DNA of 64,000 nt from Cercis canadensis (taxonomy: Eukaryota; Streptophyta; Magnoliopsida; Fabales; Fabaceae): the NCBI GenBank assembly GCA_003255065.1, contig QAOA01002120.1, positions 470,997 to 534,996 on the forward strand, written 5' to 3'. A program made the position numbers and the translations under genes. The notes beneath the pieces were generated by a model. The model was not told the origin of the DNA and made no database searches. It saw only the letters and a list, made by a program, of their open reading frames with translations. How positions within the stretch are numbered: the first letter of the stretch is position 1; each line of letters starts with the position of its first letter. Shown piece by piece: positions 29,365 to 44,300 of this stretch.

Positions 29365-32300
29365 TTACAAAGTCTTAACATGAAGACCCGAGTCCAAATT
29401 CTGTAAATGAATGAGATCCACGGACATTGATGAAGATATTCTGTGACGCTTCAAAATTTTGGAAGTGGCAATTTTTGCCAAGCCATAGTTCAAGGCGATG
29501 ATCCTCTCGTCATCCAAATCAATCCGTAAATTCTCCTCACTACAGTTTTCCACGAGTTGGCACAAATGTTTTAGATTTTCAATTTCTATTCCATTAATCT
29601 TCAAAACCTGTATAGTAGAATTATAATATTATAGCAAATAAACATTTAATAACAAAAAACAATTGATACAACTTTCACTAAAGAGACAAGGACCAAAATT
29701 TTGATTTCAGAGTTTTTCAGGGGAAAAAAAAAAAAAAAAAAAANNNNAGGGAAAAAAAAAAAAAAAAAAAAGATAACTCTGAAGACCATAACATGATTTT
29801 CCACATAAGTTTCATTATCCATTTGGGAGGAACCAAACTAACGAGAACATTGCAGTAAAAGGTTTCTAAAAGATAATCATATAGAACCTAAGTCTCTTTT
29901 AAGATAGCTATGCTGAAGAACTGCTATTACCAACCACTAATTTGATTGTCCTCCTAAAGCTAACTTCAAAAAGAAAATCCAAAAGCAGAAGTAGGGTTGG
30001 CCTTTGGACACATATTTTTTTATAAGTGAACAGCAACTAATATTGATGATCATGAATATACTCATTGAACAAATAACTAAATTCAGAACATGTTGGCACC
30101 TGTAGTTCTGCAAGGCGCTCATACCCAGCATTGATATCATCCATCAGGACCTAAACAAAATAAATATTTGTTAATAGAAGCATATCTTGAACCTACTCAT
30201 AAGGAAGCTAAAGCAACCAAAATATTAACTTATAATTAAATCTGTCGAGCTAATTATTGCCACAATTGAAGTGAATATTCTACACTTCTGTCCTCTGCAT
30301 GTTTCCCAAAATTTGGTCTGCATGTTTCCCAAAATTTGGTTTTATCTAAATGAACTCTTATGATTTAATTATGCCCTCTAATTTGGATCCTAGGGTGTGG
30401 ACTGTTATAGAATGTAAATATGGAAAGATTCTAGATAGCTGTTATAGGATGTAAATATGGTAATATAGCTTAATTATAGGAAGTGTAATTATAGGAATTA
30501 GATAGCTTGATTATAGGGGCTAGCCTATGTATATATATGATGGTCCTATGAATGAAATACTGACTTTTTTACCAGAAATAACATGGTATCAGAGCTTGGT
30601 ACAATTTGTCCAAGCTTCTATTAGGGTTTGTGAGAATTTGTGAGGGTGAGTCTAGGGCACCCATATACGGTGCTTGTTTTGCCTCACCGCCCCATTCGGA
30701 TTGTTTAGAAGCCACCGGCCGGCCGACCCAGAGAGTCCGGCAGCCATCGGCGGCACGTGTGACATCCACGCGCAGGCCAACGCTTCTGCCCTGCGACCCA
30801 CGCGCCGGAGCGTGCGGCATCTTCTTCTCCTCCGATCTGTCTCGCCGGCATTCTCGTCCCATTTCCGGTGTATCTCTGGTGCTTTTCGTCTCGTTTCCGG
30901 CGTCATCCTTTGGTTTGGTCACTATTCCTCTCCCATTTTGTTCACTGTTTTGCTGTTTGGGAATTCTGTTTGGGTTTATTTGGCTTCTGTTCTCATTCTG
31001 TTTTGAGCATTCTGGTGCTGGCTGTGGGGATATTCTGGTTTGGTTTTGATATTCCGTTGTGGTGATTTGACATTCTGGTTTGGTTTGCTATTCTGCTGTT
31101 TCTGTATTGCTTCGGCTGTTTGGGTGGTTTTGCTTGGTTTCTTTGTGTCTTGCTTCATCTATGACAGAAAATAAATCCACAGTCATGGCTGAGGTAGTTC
31201 CGGTTATGACAAAAATCACTGAGCATAAACTCAAAGGCTCCAACTACTTAGACTGGAGTAAAACTGTTCGGGTGTACTTACGGAGCATTGAGAAGGACGA
31301 TCATCTTACCTCTGATCCTCCTACGGATGATACCCAGAAAGCATGGCTGCAGGATGATGCAAGACTATTCTTGCAGATTCGGAATTCTATTGATACGGAG
31401 GTACTTGGTCTGATCAATCATTGTGAGTTTGTGAAGGAGTTGATGGCATATCTAGATTTCTTGTACTCTGGACGAGGAAACATATCTCGTATGTATGAGG
31501 TATGTAAGAACTTTTATCGGGGAGAACAGCAGGATAAGCCTCTTCCTGCTTACTTTATGGAGTTCAAGAAAACCTATGAAGAACTAAATATGTTTCTCCC
31601 AGTCAGCCCTGATGTCAAAGTTCAACAAGATCAGAGGGAGAAAATGGCAGTCATGAGTTTCCTAGCAGGCCTCCGTCCAGAGTTTGAGGCTGTTAAATCT
31701 CAAGTTCTCTCGAACCCTGAAATCTCGTCTTTGCAGGAAATTTTTTCTAGAGTCCTTCGCACAGAGAACCTGCAGACTTCTCAGCACATTGCTACTAACA
31801 GTGCTCTTGTTAGTCGTGGGGATTTTCGGGGTAGTACTCGAGGTGGGATGAATCATCGTGACCGGAATATGGACAGTTGGAGTCAGCAATCAGGGGAAGT
31901 CGAGTGCTTTTACTGCCATGAGTTGGGGCATATGAAACGCACTTGTAAGAAACTTCTCACCAAGCATCCAAGAGGGCGGTCTGCGCATGTTGCCTTATTG
32001 TCTGATAAGACTGTTACGGTCTCTGCCGATGACTTTGCCCAGTTCACTCAGTACCAGGAATCACTGAAATCTCCTACTTCGACTGCTGTCTTTGCTGATA
32101 CAGGTAAATCCCCTACATGTCTTCTCTCTTCATCATCCAAGTGGGTCATTGATTCAGGTGCATCAGACCACATGACAAGTAATCCTAACCTTTTCTCAAC
32201 CTTCCATAACCATGCTTCTTCATCTCATGTGACTATAGCTGATGGGTCTACCCCTAATGTCCTTGGTTCTGGCACTGTTAACCTCACACCATCTATTTCT

Positions 32301-35300
32301 TTGCCCTCAGTGTTGAGTTTACCTAATTTTTCATTTAATCTGATTTCCGTTAGTAAACTCACCCGTAGCTTGAACTATAGTGTCTCATTCTTTCCTGATT
32401 ATTGTCTTTTTCAGGATCTTACGACGAAACAGATTATTGGTAAAGGACATGAATCCGGAGGCCTCTATGTACTGGATATTCAGGTGCCGAGATCCTTAGC
32501 GTGTTCTAGTTCCTTGTCTCCATTTGAGGTGCATTGTCGTTTGGGTCATCCGTCTCTTCAAGCGCTCAAGCAGCTTTATCCTCAGTTTTGTCATTTATCG
32601 TCTTTGCATTGTGAGTTGTGTCAATTTGCCAAACATCATCGTGTTCCCTTAGGGTCTAGAGTCAATAAACGAGCAGCGTCTCCATTTGAGTTAGTCCATT
32701 CTGATGTTTGGGGTCCTTGTCCAATTTTATCCAAAACTGGTTTTAAGTATTTTGTTACCTTTGTTGATGACTACTCTCGTGTTACATGGTTATATTTAAT
32801 GAAAAATCATTCTGAGGTCTTTTCATATTTTTGTGCCTTCTGTGCTGAAATAAAAACACAATTTAATGTTTCTGTTCAAACCCTGAGAAGTGATAATGCT
32901 AAGGAGTACCTATCTGCTTCCTTTCAGTCTTATATGCTTCAGCATGGCATTCTTCATCAGTCCTCCTGTGTTGACACACCCGCTCAGAATGGAGTTGCTG
33001 AACGAAAGAATCGGCATCTCCTTGAGGTTGCCCGAGCTCTTTTGTTCCAAATGAATGTTCCTAAACCTTTTTGGGCGGATGCTGTCTCTACAGCTTGTTT
33101 TTTAATTAATCGAATGCCATCTTCGGTTCTCAATGGGGCAATTCCCTATTCTGTTCTTTTTCCATCTAAACCTGTGTTCCCTATTGCCCCCCGCATGTTT
33201 GGCAGTACCTGCTTTGTTCGCGATACCCGGCCCCAAGTCACTAAGTTAGACCCTAAATCCCTTAAATGTGTCTTCCTTGGTTATTCTCGTCTCCAAAAAG
33301 GTTATCGGTGTTTCTCTCCCACTCTTCATCGTTACCTTGTCTCTCCCGATGTCACCTTCCAAGAAGACATTCCTTTCTTCTCTCATTCCTCCCCTTCCCA
33401 TAGTCAGGGGGAGGATGATGATTTGTTGGTTTATACTGTTCCTTGTTCTACACCTCCTACAGATACTCCTGCACCTCCTACAGATCCTCATGCACCTCCT
33501 CCAAAGTCTACTCGGCCCCCTATTGTCCATGTTTACACTCGACGGCAACCTCCAAATGCAGGTTCAAATTCATGTCCATCACCATCTGCTTCGTCACCAG
33601 ATCTGGCTTCCAGTGCTCCTACTTCTGACCTTCCCATTGCTCTTCGAAAAGGTAAACGTCAGTGTACTTATCCTATTGCTTCAGTTGTTTCCTATGATCA
33701 CCTGTCTTCTCCTTCTTATTCTTTTTTGGTCAAGCTAGACTCTGTATCCATTCCTAAAACAGTTTGTGAAGCTTTGGCCCATCCTGGGTGGCGTGATGCC
33801 ATGATCGAAGAGATGAATGCTCTTGATCATAATGGCACTTGGACATTAGTGGATTTACCTATCGGCAAGAAGCTATTGGGTGCAAATGGGTATTTACAGT
33901 TAAAGTCAATCCTGATGGTTCTGTGGCCCGACTGAAAGCCCGTCTCGTTGCAAAAGGCTATGCTCAGACTTATGGTACTGATTACTCCGATACGTTTTCT
34001 CCTGTTGCCAAGCTTACCTCAGTTCGTTTGCTGATCTCCTTGGCAGCCACTCATGATTGGTCCCTGCACCAATTGGATATCAAAAATGCTTTTCTTCATG
34101 GTACTCTTCAAGAAGAGGTCTATATGGAGCAACCACCTGGGTTTGTTGCTCAGGGGGAGTATGGGAAAGTATGTCAGCTTCGGAAGTCGTTGTATGGTCT
34201 TAAACAGAGCCCTCGAGCGTGGTTTGGCAGGTTTAGTCAAGTTGTTTTGAAATATGGAATGAAGAAAAGCAAGTCTGATCACACAGTGTTTTACAGGCGA
34301 TCTAAGGGTGGCATCATTCTACTTGCGGTATATGTTGATGATATTGTGATTACTGGGAGTGATAGTTCAGGCATATCTGGTCTCAAGACCTTCTTGCACT
34401 CCCATTTTCAAACAAAGGATTTGGGACCTTTGAAATACTTTCTAAGGGTCGAAGTCATGAGAAACAAGAAGGGGATCTTCTTGTCCCAAAGGAAGTATGT
34501 TCTTGACTTGCTGAAAGAAACAGGAAAAGTAGGGGCTAAGCCATGTAGTACCCCAATGACTCCTAACATACAGCCTGCAAAGGATGATGGTGAACCATTT
34601 CATGATCCTGAGAGGTATAGGAGACTTGTGGGGAAGTTGAATTATCTTACAGTGACTCGTCCCGACATTGCGTATTCGGTCAGTGTTGTCAGCCGCTTTA
34701 TGTCCTCTCCGACAGTTAACCATTGGGCGCTCCTAGAACAAATTCTTTGTTACTTGAAAGGAGCTCCAGGACGTGGATTATTTTATGGGCATCATGGACA
34801 CACTAAGGTAGAATGTTTCTCTGGCATGATTGAGGCCTATTCTGATGCAGACTATGCAGGGTGCAAGGATGATAGGAGATCCACTACTGGCTATTGTGTC
34901 TTTGTGGGAGGGAACCTGGTTTCATGGAAGAGTAAGAAGCAAAATATAGTCTCCCGATCTACTGCAAAATCAGAGTACAGATCTATGGCAAACTCAGTAT
35001 GTGAGATTGTATGGATATACCAACTATTGAAAGAAGTTGGCTTTGAGCTCTCACTACCAGCAAAGCTATGGTGTGACAACCAAGCTGCTTTTCACATTGC
35101 ATCAAATCCTGTGTTTCACGAACGCACTAAACATATTGAGATCGACTGTCACTTTGTTCGTGAAAAGATTGAAGAGAAGCTCATTAGTACAAGATATGTA
35201 CCAACAGAAGACCAGTTGGGAGACATCTTTACAAAAGCCTTGAATGGAGCCCACATTGATTACATTTGTAACAAGATGGGCATGATTAACATCTCTGCTC

Positions 35301-38300
35301 CACCTTGAGGGGGAGTGTTATAGAATGTAAATATGGAAAGATTCTAGATAGCTGTTACAGGATGTAAATATGGTAATATAGCTTAATTATAGGAAGCGTA
35401 ATTATAGGAATTAGATAGCTTGATTATAGGGGCTAGCCTATGTATATATATGATGGTCCTATGAATGAAATACTGACTTTTTTACCAGAAATAACATGGA
35501 CCCTTGATCCTTCTGGTGTGTTTATTTGTAAATCCTTTGTGTAGTTTTTTACCTGTTTTGTGATTAGAGCGACCTTCCTCCTTGATAAACCCCCTTTGAA
35601 ATCCAAAGCTCACTCTAAGGTCAAGTCTTCCATTTGAATTGTGGTACTTAAGAGGACTAATGCTAATGATATATTGTCAGTTCAAAGGCCACATAAGGCT
35701 CTTTCTCCAGGTATGTGTTATGTGTGGATCACTTGATTTTAGCTCAGACACAGCAGTCTATTTATGTTTTCATTGTTCAGCAACCACCTCTGCAGGGCAT
35801 CATCTGTTTAGCACTTTTGGTGAATGTTGGTGTGTCCTTTTAGCTTGGAGCAATTTTGGTTAGAGGTTTTGGCAGGACTAAGGAAGCTAAAACTTTATGA
35901 CAATGTAAAGTGTATGCAATTCTTTGGTGTATTTATTTAAAGCAGAATGCTCACACTTTTAAGGATTCTTCACTGACCTTACAGTTGTCACGGGATATGA
36001 TTGTTCGTATGGCATCTCTCTGGTTCTCTGCTGATAGTCTCTTCAAGGGAGTTTCTCTGTACATATGCAGAGGCTGGAAAGCCTTATTGCATTGATGTTA
36101 TTATGTAGTATTGCTTTTTATTTTTATTCCTTTTATGCTTTGTTTAGGAGCTTGTCTTAACCTCTTTTTTTGGTTTTCCTCCTTTCCTTCTCATTAATAT
36201 TTCTTCATTTATTAGAAAAAAAATCTGACTTAATTACATTGGCTGATCAAACCATCAGGGGATGTAAGGATTTTTATAATATCTATCTGAATGCAGTACA
36301 AGCTATAGCATTCATAACTAGATAACAATAAACTAACTTCTTGCTGCATGAAGCTAGATATTGATTTGTAACAACACAAAGATAAAGTATGAACATTGGT
36401 CAACATTATTTAAAACTCAATCCAAAATTTATACCAATCCTTCCTTAGTCCAATGAAGGTTGTAAATTCACATGGTGTTAACCAGAAAAGGAAGTGACCT
36501 TGCCCAAAAAAAATAAAAAAGAAGGAAGTGTAAGATTTGATTATTGAAAAAATTTAGTTTGTGAAAATCAGTTTGTATTAGAGAATGTTATCTAGAAAGT
36601 GTTCTGAATGAAAACGTTTTTATTGGGATTATTTCAAGAAAAATCATTGTTAAGTCTCAAATTACTAAAAAGGGTTTAGATATATATTGGAGTAAATTAC
36701 TCTCCCATCACTTTTAGATAGCTAAAATACTCAAGCGAGTCAAAACTCCCCAAGTAATGATGTGCTGAGAAGATTTGTTGAGTTCTTTTACCCACTAGGA
36801 TGATTTTTGACCAATTTACCCACTAAATTATGGTAGCTATGACATTTGATGGATCTATTACTCTTTTTGTGACATTGTTAAAATATTAGCATATTGATTG
36901 ATTGTGAATATTGTAATTATTATAGCTTACATCTAGGCTTGTAACTAGGATGTGATTAGGCCTGTGTATGTTGTACAGTTAATATAAATAATACATGTGA
37001 GAAGCTAGTCTCACACACTTCCATTATTTCTCACATGGTATCAGAGCAATTTTAGTGAGAAAAATTTCTCCCTTCCTGCTGTGCACTTTTCCAACAGTAA
37101 ATATTCTCTCCCCTACTGTGTTTTTACTCCAACAATGTTCTTATTACTAGGGTTTAGTGGTTGTGCCTCTTTCTAGCCACCTTAGGATTCGAGTTTTCAA
37201 AATCCACCTCCATAGTCAAAGTCAGATACCTCTGCCCAGCAAATCCCCAGAATCACATCGCCATCCACCTCTGCACGCGCCCACACACACAGTTGTATGC
37301 TCTGCAAGTGACTCTCATGCGCCTACAGCTTCTTCCGCGCGTGGAGGAGCATGGCTTCTCCGATCACCGTGAAACTTTCCAAATCTCTCCTCCGGCGTAT
37401 TTCCGACCTATTCCTGCCCTCATTTTGGTGTTATCAGACCTAAGAAGCATCGCATCAGTTATGTTCTCTTCCTATTTTAAAGGTTAGGACTTTGTTTTGG
37501 AACCAACAGATCCGAATGGCTTTTTCAGACAATGATACCACTGTACGTCAACCATTCCACACTCCCTCTTCTACTCCTACTATCTGTGCTGAAAAATTAA
37601 CTGGTTCTAGTAACTACATGACATGGTCTGTTTTGGTGGAGTTGTGGTTCTTAGGCCATGGCCATGAGGAACATTTGGTAAAACAAGCTAAAGATATCCC
37701 TGATAAAGATAAGCCTAAGTGGAAACAGGTTGATGCATATCTTTGCGATGTCCTTTGGCATTCTATTGATCGTGTTCTTGTTGGCCAATATCGGCCATAT
37801 CGTACTTGTTATGAAGTTTGGCACAAAGCCAAGAAGCTATACTCAAATGATATAAATCGTCTTTATAATGTTGTCTCCAGTATGAAGACGATTAAGAAAC
37901 AAGATCTGCATATGCAGACCTATCTGGGGCAGATTGAGACTCTTCAACATGAATTCAATAAGATGATGCATTTTTCAATTGATGCTGCACAACAAGAGGA
38001 ACATCGTGGCAAATTCTAGATGGTTCTTGCACTAGCCGGCTTGCCATCTGAATTGGATTCTATCCGCAATCAAATTCTGGCCAATCCTAGGGTTCCTACT
38101 ATGGACACTATGTTTGAGCAGCTGATTCGTATTTCAGCACCTACAAGTGTTTCTGTTTTGGCTACCCCAACTGATTCTACTATTCTAGTTTCTTAGGTGA
38201 ACCGTCAAGAGGATGGTAAAGGAGGACGTGGTGATTAGCGTTTTCGAAACATGGATCTACCTCAGGTGTACTCACTGCCATAAAATTGGCCACATAGTGG

Positions 38301-41300
38301 ACTGTTGTTTTCTCCTTCATGGTCGACCTACTAAGACTGCGAATGTTGCACAGTATAATTCTTCATCTGGTGCTGTATCAACTACTGACTATAATGAGTT
38401 CTTGTGATTCCAAGAGACCAAGCAGTCCACCTCCACAACCTCTGTTGCTCATACTGGTAGTCTTATTGCTTGCATCTCTCAATGATTCTAGTGCTTCAGA
38501 TCACATGATTGGTAACAAGAATCTATTCTTTAATCTCACTTACTCTAATTCACTATCCACTGTTACCTTAGCTAATGGCTCACAAACCAAAGTAAAAGGC
38601 ATTGGTCAAGCCAAGCCCTTGCAGTCTTTATTTTTAAATTCCGTCCTTTTTGTACCAAGGTGTCTATTTAATTTGATCTCTATTAGCAAATTAACCTAGA
38701 CCCTACCTTATTCTGTTACCTTTGTAGCTAATTCAGTTCTTGTGCAGGATCAGGACACTTGGAGGATGATTGGAGGAGGGTGTGAGTCCCATGGGTAATA
38801 CTACCTCACCACATCATCACCTCCTGTGACTTGTACTGTTGTTGATTCACCCGAACTTCTCCACCATTATTTAGGACATTCCAGTTTACAGAAACTCCAA
38901 AAGATGGTGCCTAGTCTTTCTCGTATCTCTACTTTAGAATGTGAGTCTTGTCAATTAGGAAAACATGCTCGTAGTTCGTTTCCTAGTCGTGTCAATAAAC
39001 AAGTTGAGTCTCTATTTACCTTAATTCATTCTGATGTATGGGGTCCTAGTCGAATTAACTGAACTTTGGGCTTTCAGTACTTTGTAACCTTTGTCGATGA
39101 CTTTTCTCGATGTACTTGGTTATTTCTAATGAAAAATCGTTCTAAACTATTCTTTATTTTTCAAACATTTTGCTTAGAGTTTAAAACTCAGTTTGGTATC
39201 ACAATTCGCACATTGAGGAGTGATAATGCACGTGAATATTTTTCTGCTCCTTTTCTATCTTTTATTACTTCTCAGGGTATTCTCCATCAATCCTCTTGTG
39301 CTCATACCCCTCAACAAAATGGGGTGGCTGAGCAGAAAAATAGACACCTAACTGAGGCTGCGCGTACTCTCCTCCTTCATAACAATCTTCTGCTGTGTTT
39401 TTGGGGAGACGTGATTATCAGCTCTTGTTATCCGATTAATCGGATGCCATCCTCAGTATTACAAAATCATGTATATCATTCTCTTTTATTTTCCAACCAG
39501 CCACTCTACTCTCTTCCTCTTCATGTCTTTGGTTGCACGTGTTTTGGTCAAGATCTCACTCCAGGTAAAGAAAATCTCTCAAATGTGTCTATTTGGGTTA
39601 TTCCCGCTTACAAAAGGGTTATCGTTGCTTCTCCCATGCACTCAAATGTTATATAGTCTCCCATGACGTTACTTTCGTTGAGACAACCCCATTCTTCTCC
39701 TTTTTAGGACATTTTGATGTTCCAGAACGTTCTACTGTTGATAATCTCCTTTCTATTTCTTTCACTAGTCTTGATCCATAGGCTATTTCCTCTACTGACT
39801 CGGCCCCTCCTTTCCTCACCTACCATTGTCGACCTCGATCCAAACCTGTTGAGAGCCCTACCATTGCAGATAACCCTGCCACTAATGACAGTCTTGCCAC
39901 TAACCCGGTGGACTTACCTCTTGAACGATTAAGGTTCTATGGAAGAAGTAATTCGAAATATATTACTCAGAGGCAATTGCCTGAATATATACAGAATATA
40001 CAGCAGCTGTCCTCCTCTAATTAGGTGGACAGATAGCTACAATTAAGGGGGAATATACAGCCTATAATCAGGGAGATTTGCCTAATGAAATAAATGACAT
40101 AAATGACAGAATATTCCATAAATAGAATCCCTATAAGTTAGGAGAGAATATCTACACTATCTCTAACACTCCCCCTCAAGCTGGTGAGTGAATATCCTTC
40201 AGTCCCAGCTTGCTGATTAATTCCTGAAACTTCTGAGTTGGGAGACCCTTAGTGAGGACATCTGCTATTTGATGTTCAGACCGGATGTATGGGAGATTGA
40301 TTATGCCATTTTCCAGTTTTTCTTTTATAAAATGCCTATCAATCTCCACATGCTTCGTTCGGTCATGCTGAACTGGATTATGAGCAATGCTAATTGCTGA
40401 TTTGTTGTCACAATACAAATTCATTGGTGTGACTCTCTTAATCCTCAAATCATCTAGTATTATCTTTAACCATAATAACTCACAAATTCCTTGAGCCATA
40501 GCTCTGAATTCTGCTTCTGCACTTGATCTTGCCACCACGTCTTGTTTCTTACTCCTCCAAGTTACCAAGTTACCACCAACAAAAGCACAGTACCCTGTAG
40601 TGGATCGTCTATTAACTTGAGAACCTCCATAATCAGCATCTGCATATCCTTCTACCAATAATTCTTGATGTGGTTGAATGAGGAGACCTACTCCAGGTGT
40701 AGATTTCAAATATTGTAGGATCCTCTGGACTGCTTGCATATGTTCTTTCCCTGGATCATGCATAAATTGACTCACAACACTTACTGCATATGCAATATCT
40801 GGTCTAGTGTGTGAAAGATAAATTAACCTCCCAACTAGACGCTGGTATCTTCCTTTTTCTATGGCAGTATCTCCCTCTCTTTCATTCAGACGATGATCTC
40901 TCTCAATGGGGGTGCTTGCTGGCTTGCTTCCCAATGTCCCTGTGTCCTTTAACAAATCAAGGACATATTTTCTTTGAGACAGAAAAATTCCTTCCTTAGA
41001 GTAAGCAACTTCTATACCCAGAAAGTATTTCAATTTTCCCAAGTCTTTCATTTCAAATTCTCGGGCCAATTCAGACTTCAATCTTTCTCTTTCAACCATA
41101 TCATTTCCTGTTACTATAATATCATCAACATACACCAACAAAGCTGTAAGCTCCCCTTTAGGTGAGTGTTTTATGAACAGTGTGTGATCCCCTCTACTCT
41201 GCACATATTTCATCTTCTTCATTGCCTTTGCAAATCGCTCAAACCATGCTCTAGGTGACTGTTTTAGCCCATAAAGTGCCTTTCTAAGTTTACACACTCT

Positions 41301-44300
41301 ATTGTCACCAAAGTTTTTATTAAACCCAGGTGGTGGCTCCATGAACACCACTTCTTCTAAATCTCCATGCAAGAAGGCATTTTTTACATCAAACTGCTGT
41401 AAGGACCATTGGAAGTGGACTGCAAGGGCTAGTAAAACTCGAACTGTGTTCATCTTTGCCACAGGCGCAAAGGTTTCTACATAATCTATCCCCAATTTCT
41501 GAGTATACCCTTTTGCAACCAATCTTGCCTTATATCGCTCTAAAGTCCCATCTGCCTTATACTTCACAGTAAAGACCCATCTACAGCCCACTGGTACTAC
41601 TCCTGGAGGTTTGACAACAATGTCCCATGTTTTATTTTTCTCAAGTGCTCTCATTTCCTCTTTCATGGCTTGTGACCAATTCTTGTTTTTTAAGGCTTCT
41701 TGCACAGTCCGTGGGATATTTATGGTAGATAGTGCTGACAAGAAGGCTTTGTATTGGGTTGAAAGCTTATGGTAGGACAGATAATTGGATATAGGGTGCT
41801 GAGTGCAACTTCTTTTTCCTTTTCTCACAGCAATGGGTAGATCAAGGTCTAGGTTAGTTTCAGCAGGTAAAGCAGAATTGTCAAGAACAGAATCATTTCC
41901 AACCAAAGTATTATCAGTGGAAGTATTGTTGGGTTCTGATTCCATACCTGATCTTTCTCTATGAGTTTCAGCAGGAGTTGGATCCAATGATTGGACATGC
42001 TGCTGAGTAGACTGAGACCCATATCTCCTTGAGTACACTTTAAGTGGTTCTGTGGACTTTGGGATGGCAACTGTTTTATCTTCTAGAGGTGCAGAAATGG
42101 GATCATCTTGAAGAGATGACTCAATAGGTGGTGGAAGACTAAGAGGTGGAATTGGTGATGTTGGAGATGTATGCTCACCGGCATAACATTTCTCCCCCTG
42201 TCGGTGAGCAGAGTAGTAAGGGATAGATTCACAAAAGGTGACATCCATAGAAACATAAAATTTCCTAGTGGGAGGATGAAAACACTTGTACCCTTTTTGA
42301 ACACTAGAATACCCTAAAAGTATACACTTAAGGGCTCTTGGGTCAAGTTTGCCACGATTTTGTCTATGAATGTGGACAAATGCTAGGCAACCAAAAACTC
42401 TAGGGTTCGGTGTGTTCAAGGACATGGAGTTGGGATGATGATTTAGAAGAACATCAAGAGGGCTTTTGTTTAAGAGAGCCTTGGAGGGTAGACGATTGAT
42501 AAGAAATGCTGCTGTGAGGACAGCTTCACCCCAGAAATGTTTGGGAACATGCATTTGGAAGAGTAGAGACCGAGTAACCTCAAGTAAGTGACGGTTCTTT
42601 CGTTCAGCTACCCCATTTTGTTGTGGGGTGTTGACACATGATGATTCATGGACAATTCCCTCTTGATCAAAAAAGGAGTTAAGAGTGTGATTGAAATAGT
42701 CTCTTGCATTATCTGATCTGAATTTTTTAATGGAGACACCAAACTGATTAGAGACCAGCCTACAGAATTTAGGGAGGACTTGGCTAATTTCTGACTTTTC
42801 TTTTAGAAGATATAGCCAAGTCAGTCTAGTACAATCATCAATGAAGGATATAAACCATCTGGCCCCATTAATATTTGGAATTTTAGAAGGTCCCCAAACA
42901 TCGGTATGGATCAAGGAAAAAGGAGTACTTGAAATTTTATTGATCATTGGGAATGGCACTCTATGGTGCTTTGCAAACTCACAAGACTCACAATGCAAAG
43001 TACTAAAATTGACACTCTTAAACAAAGCAGGAAACATCGACTTCATTAAAGAGAAAGGTGGATGGCCAAGTCTACAATGCTCTAGCCACACTTTTTCAAC
43101 ACTACTGTTGGAGACACTATGAGCTGAAGAAGCAAGAGGGGACTGAACTTGAGATAGGGTGAAAACATGTTGCGGGATTTTGGAAGGAAAACTGCTGTTG
43201 GTACTCTCAAGATAATATAGTCCATTCCGCTCCTTAGCATATCCAATCATCTTCCCCGTTCTCCTGTCCTGAAAAACACAGTAAGAAGAATTAAAAATAG
43301 CAAGGCAGTCAAGGCTCTTTGTAAGTTGATGGATAGAGAGAAGGTTGGCAGAGATTTTTGGCACATGGAGGACTTTCTTTAAGGGGAAATTGGGAGACAG
43401 ATCAATATTACCTTCTCCTGTCACCTTAATGGGCTTACCATTGGCCACAAAGATGGATTTAATGTTGGAACAGGGTTTAAAGGTCTTAAAGGAGTGTGAG
43501 GAATGGGTCATGTGGTCAGTTGCACCTGAGTCTATGATCCAAGATCCCGGGACTGATTTAGAAGCCTTAAAATTATCAGAAGTTAGACACTTACCTGACT
43601 GAGCAAGAGAGCATGAGCTGGATGTCAAAGTTTCAAGGAAAGCTCGCAGCTTTCCAACTTCTTCCTCATTAAGGGACTGAACAGTATCATTCTCAGAGGG
43701 ATCAGATTGCAGTGCTGTTTCTTTTGCTGTGAAGTTGGCTTGAGTACGATGCTGCTTAATGCGGTTCAAGACCTGCTCCTTGCCATGCAATTTGAAGCAA
43801 TTATCCCTTGTATGTCTGGGTTTCTTGCAATGGGTACACCACAAATTGTCACGGTTTGGAGCTTTATTGAATTCTGGCCTGGATCCTATTCTTCGGTTCT
43901 CCCTCTTTGTAGCAGTGAGGGCTGATTCAGCATTAGAGGTACTATCCATCATGATAGCACGACGCCTTTCCTCTCCTCGGATAATATAGAATGTCTCATT
44001 CAGATTTGGTAGAGACTCTTTCCCAAGAATCTGAACCCGAACTTGATCAAGTTCCTCGTTCAAACCAGCCAAGAACTCAAATACTCGATCCCGCTCCCTC
44101 TCCTGAAGAAGGGCTTGAGTGTCTTCACTTGAATTCAGTTTCAGTTTTCGGTACAGATCCATCTCCTGCCATAAACTGGTCAACACATTATAATACTCTG
44201 TAACAGACAGATTACCTTGTTTGGTATGAGCAATCCGAGTCTTTAACTCATAGACAACAGCCGCATCTTGTGCCTTCGAATAGGTTTTCTTGACCATCTC

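Larger units (their letters stand above)
30403..35496 (+). mobile_element. Ty1/copia LTR retrotransposon A1, nearly whole
   Basis: A copia element with LTRs at 30403-30583 and 35316-35496, primer site TGGTATCAGAGC at 30584-30595, and a purine tract before the 3' LTR. It is bordered on both sides by TGGAC (30398-30402 and 35497-35501). Parts in order: gag (about 31160-31880), CCHC knuckle ([14 protein letters not shown]), protease ([10 protein letters not shown]), integrase (DVWGP, about 32500-33300), reverse transcriptase ([11 protein letters not shown]) and RNase H (ending DIFTKALNG). The LTRs differ at about 2 of 181 positions, suggesting under half a million years. It is broken by about one break. 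It lies antisense to the DEG10-like gene, in its large intron. Confidence 0.95.

Noticed and set aside
30606-31049. Several overlapping open frames before the gag region of A1
   Set aside because: They lie in the leader between primer site and gag of the copia element and have no family resemblance.
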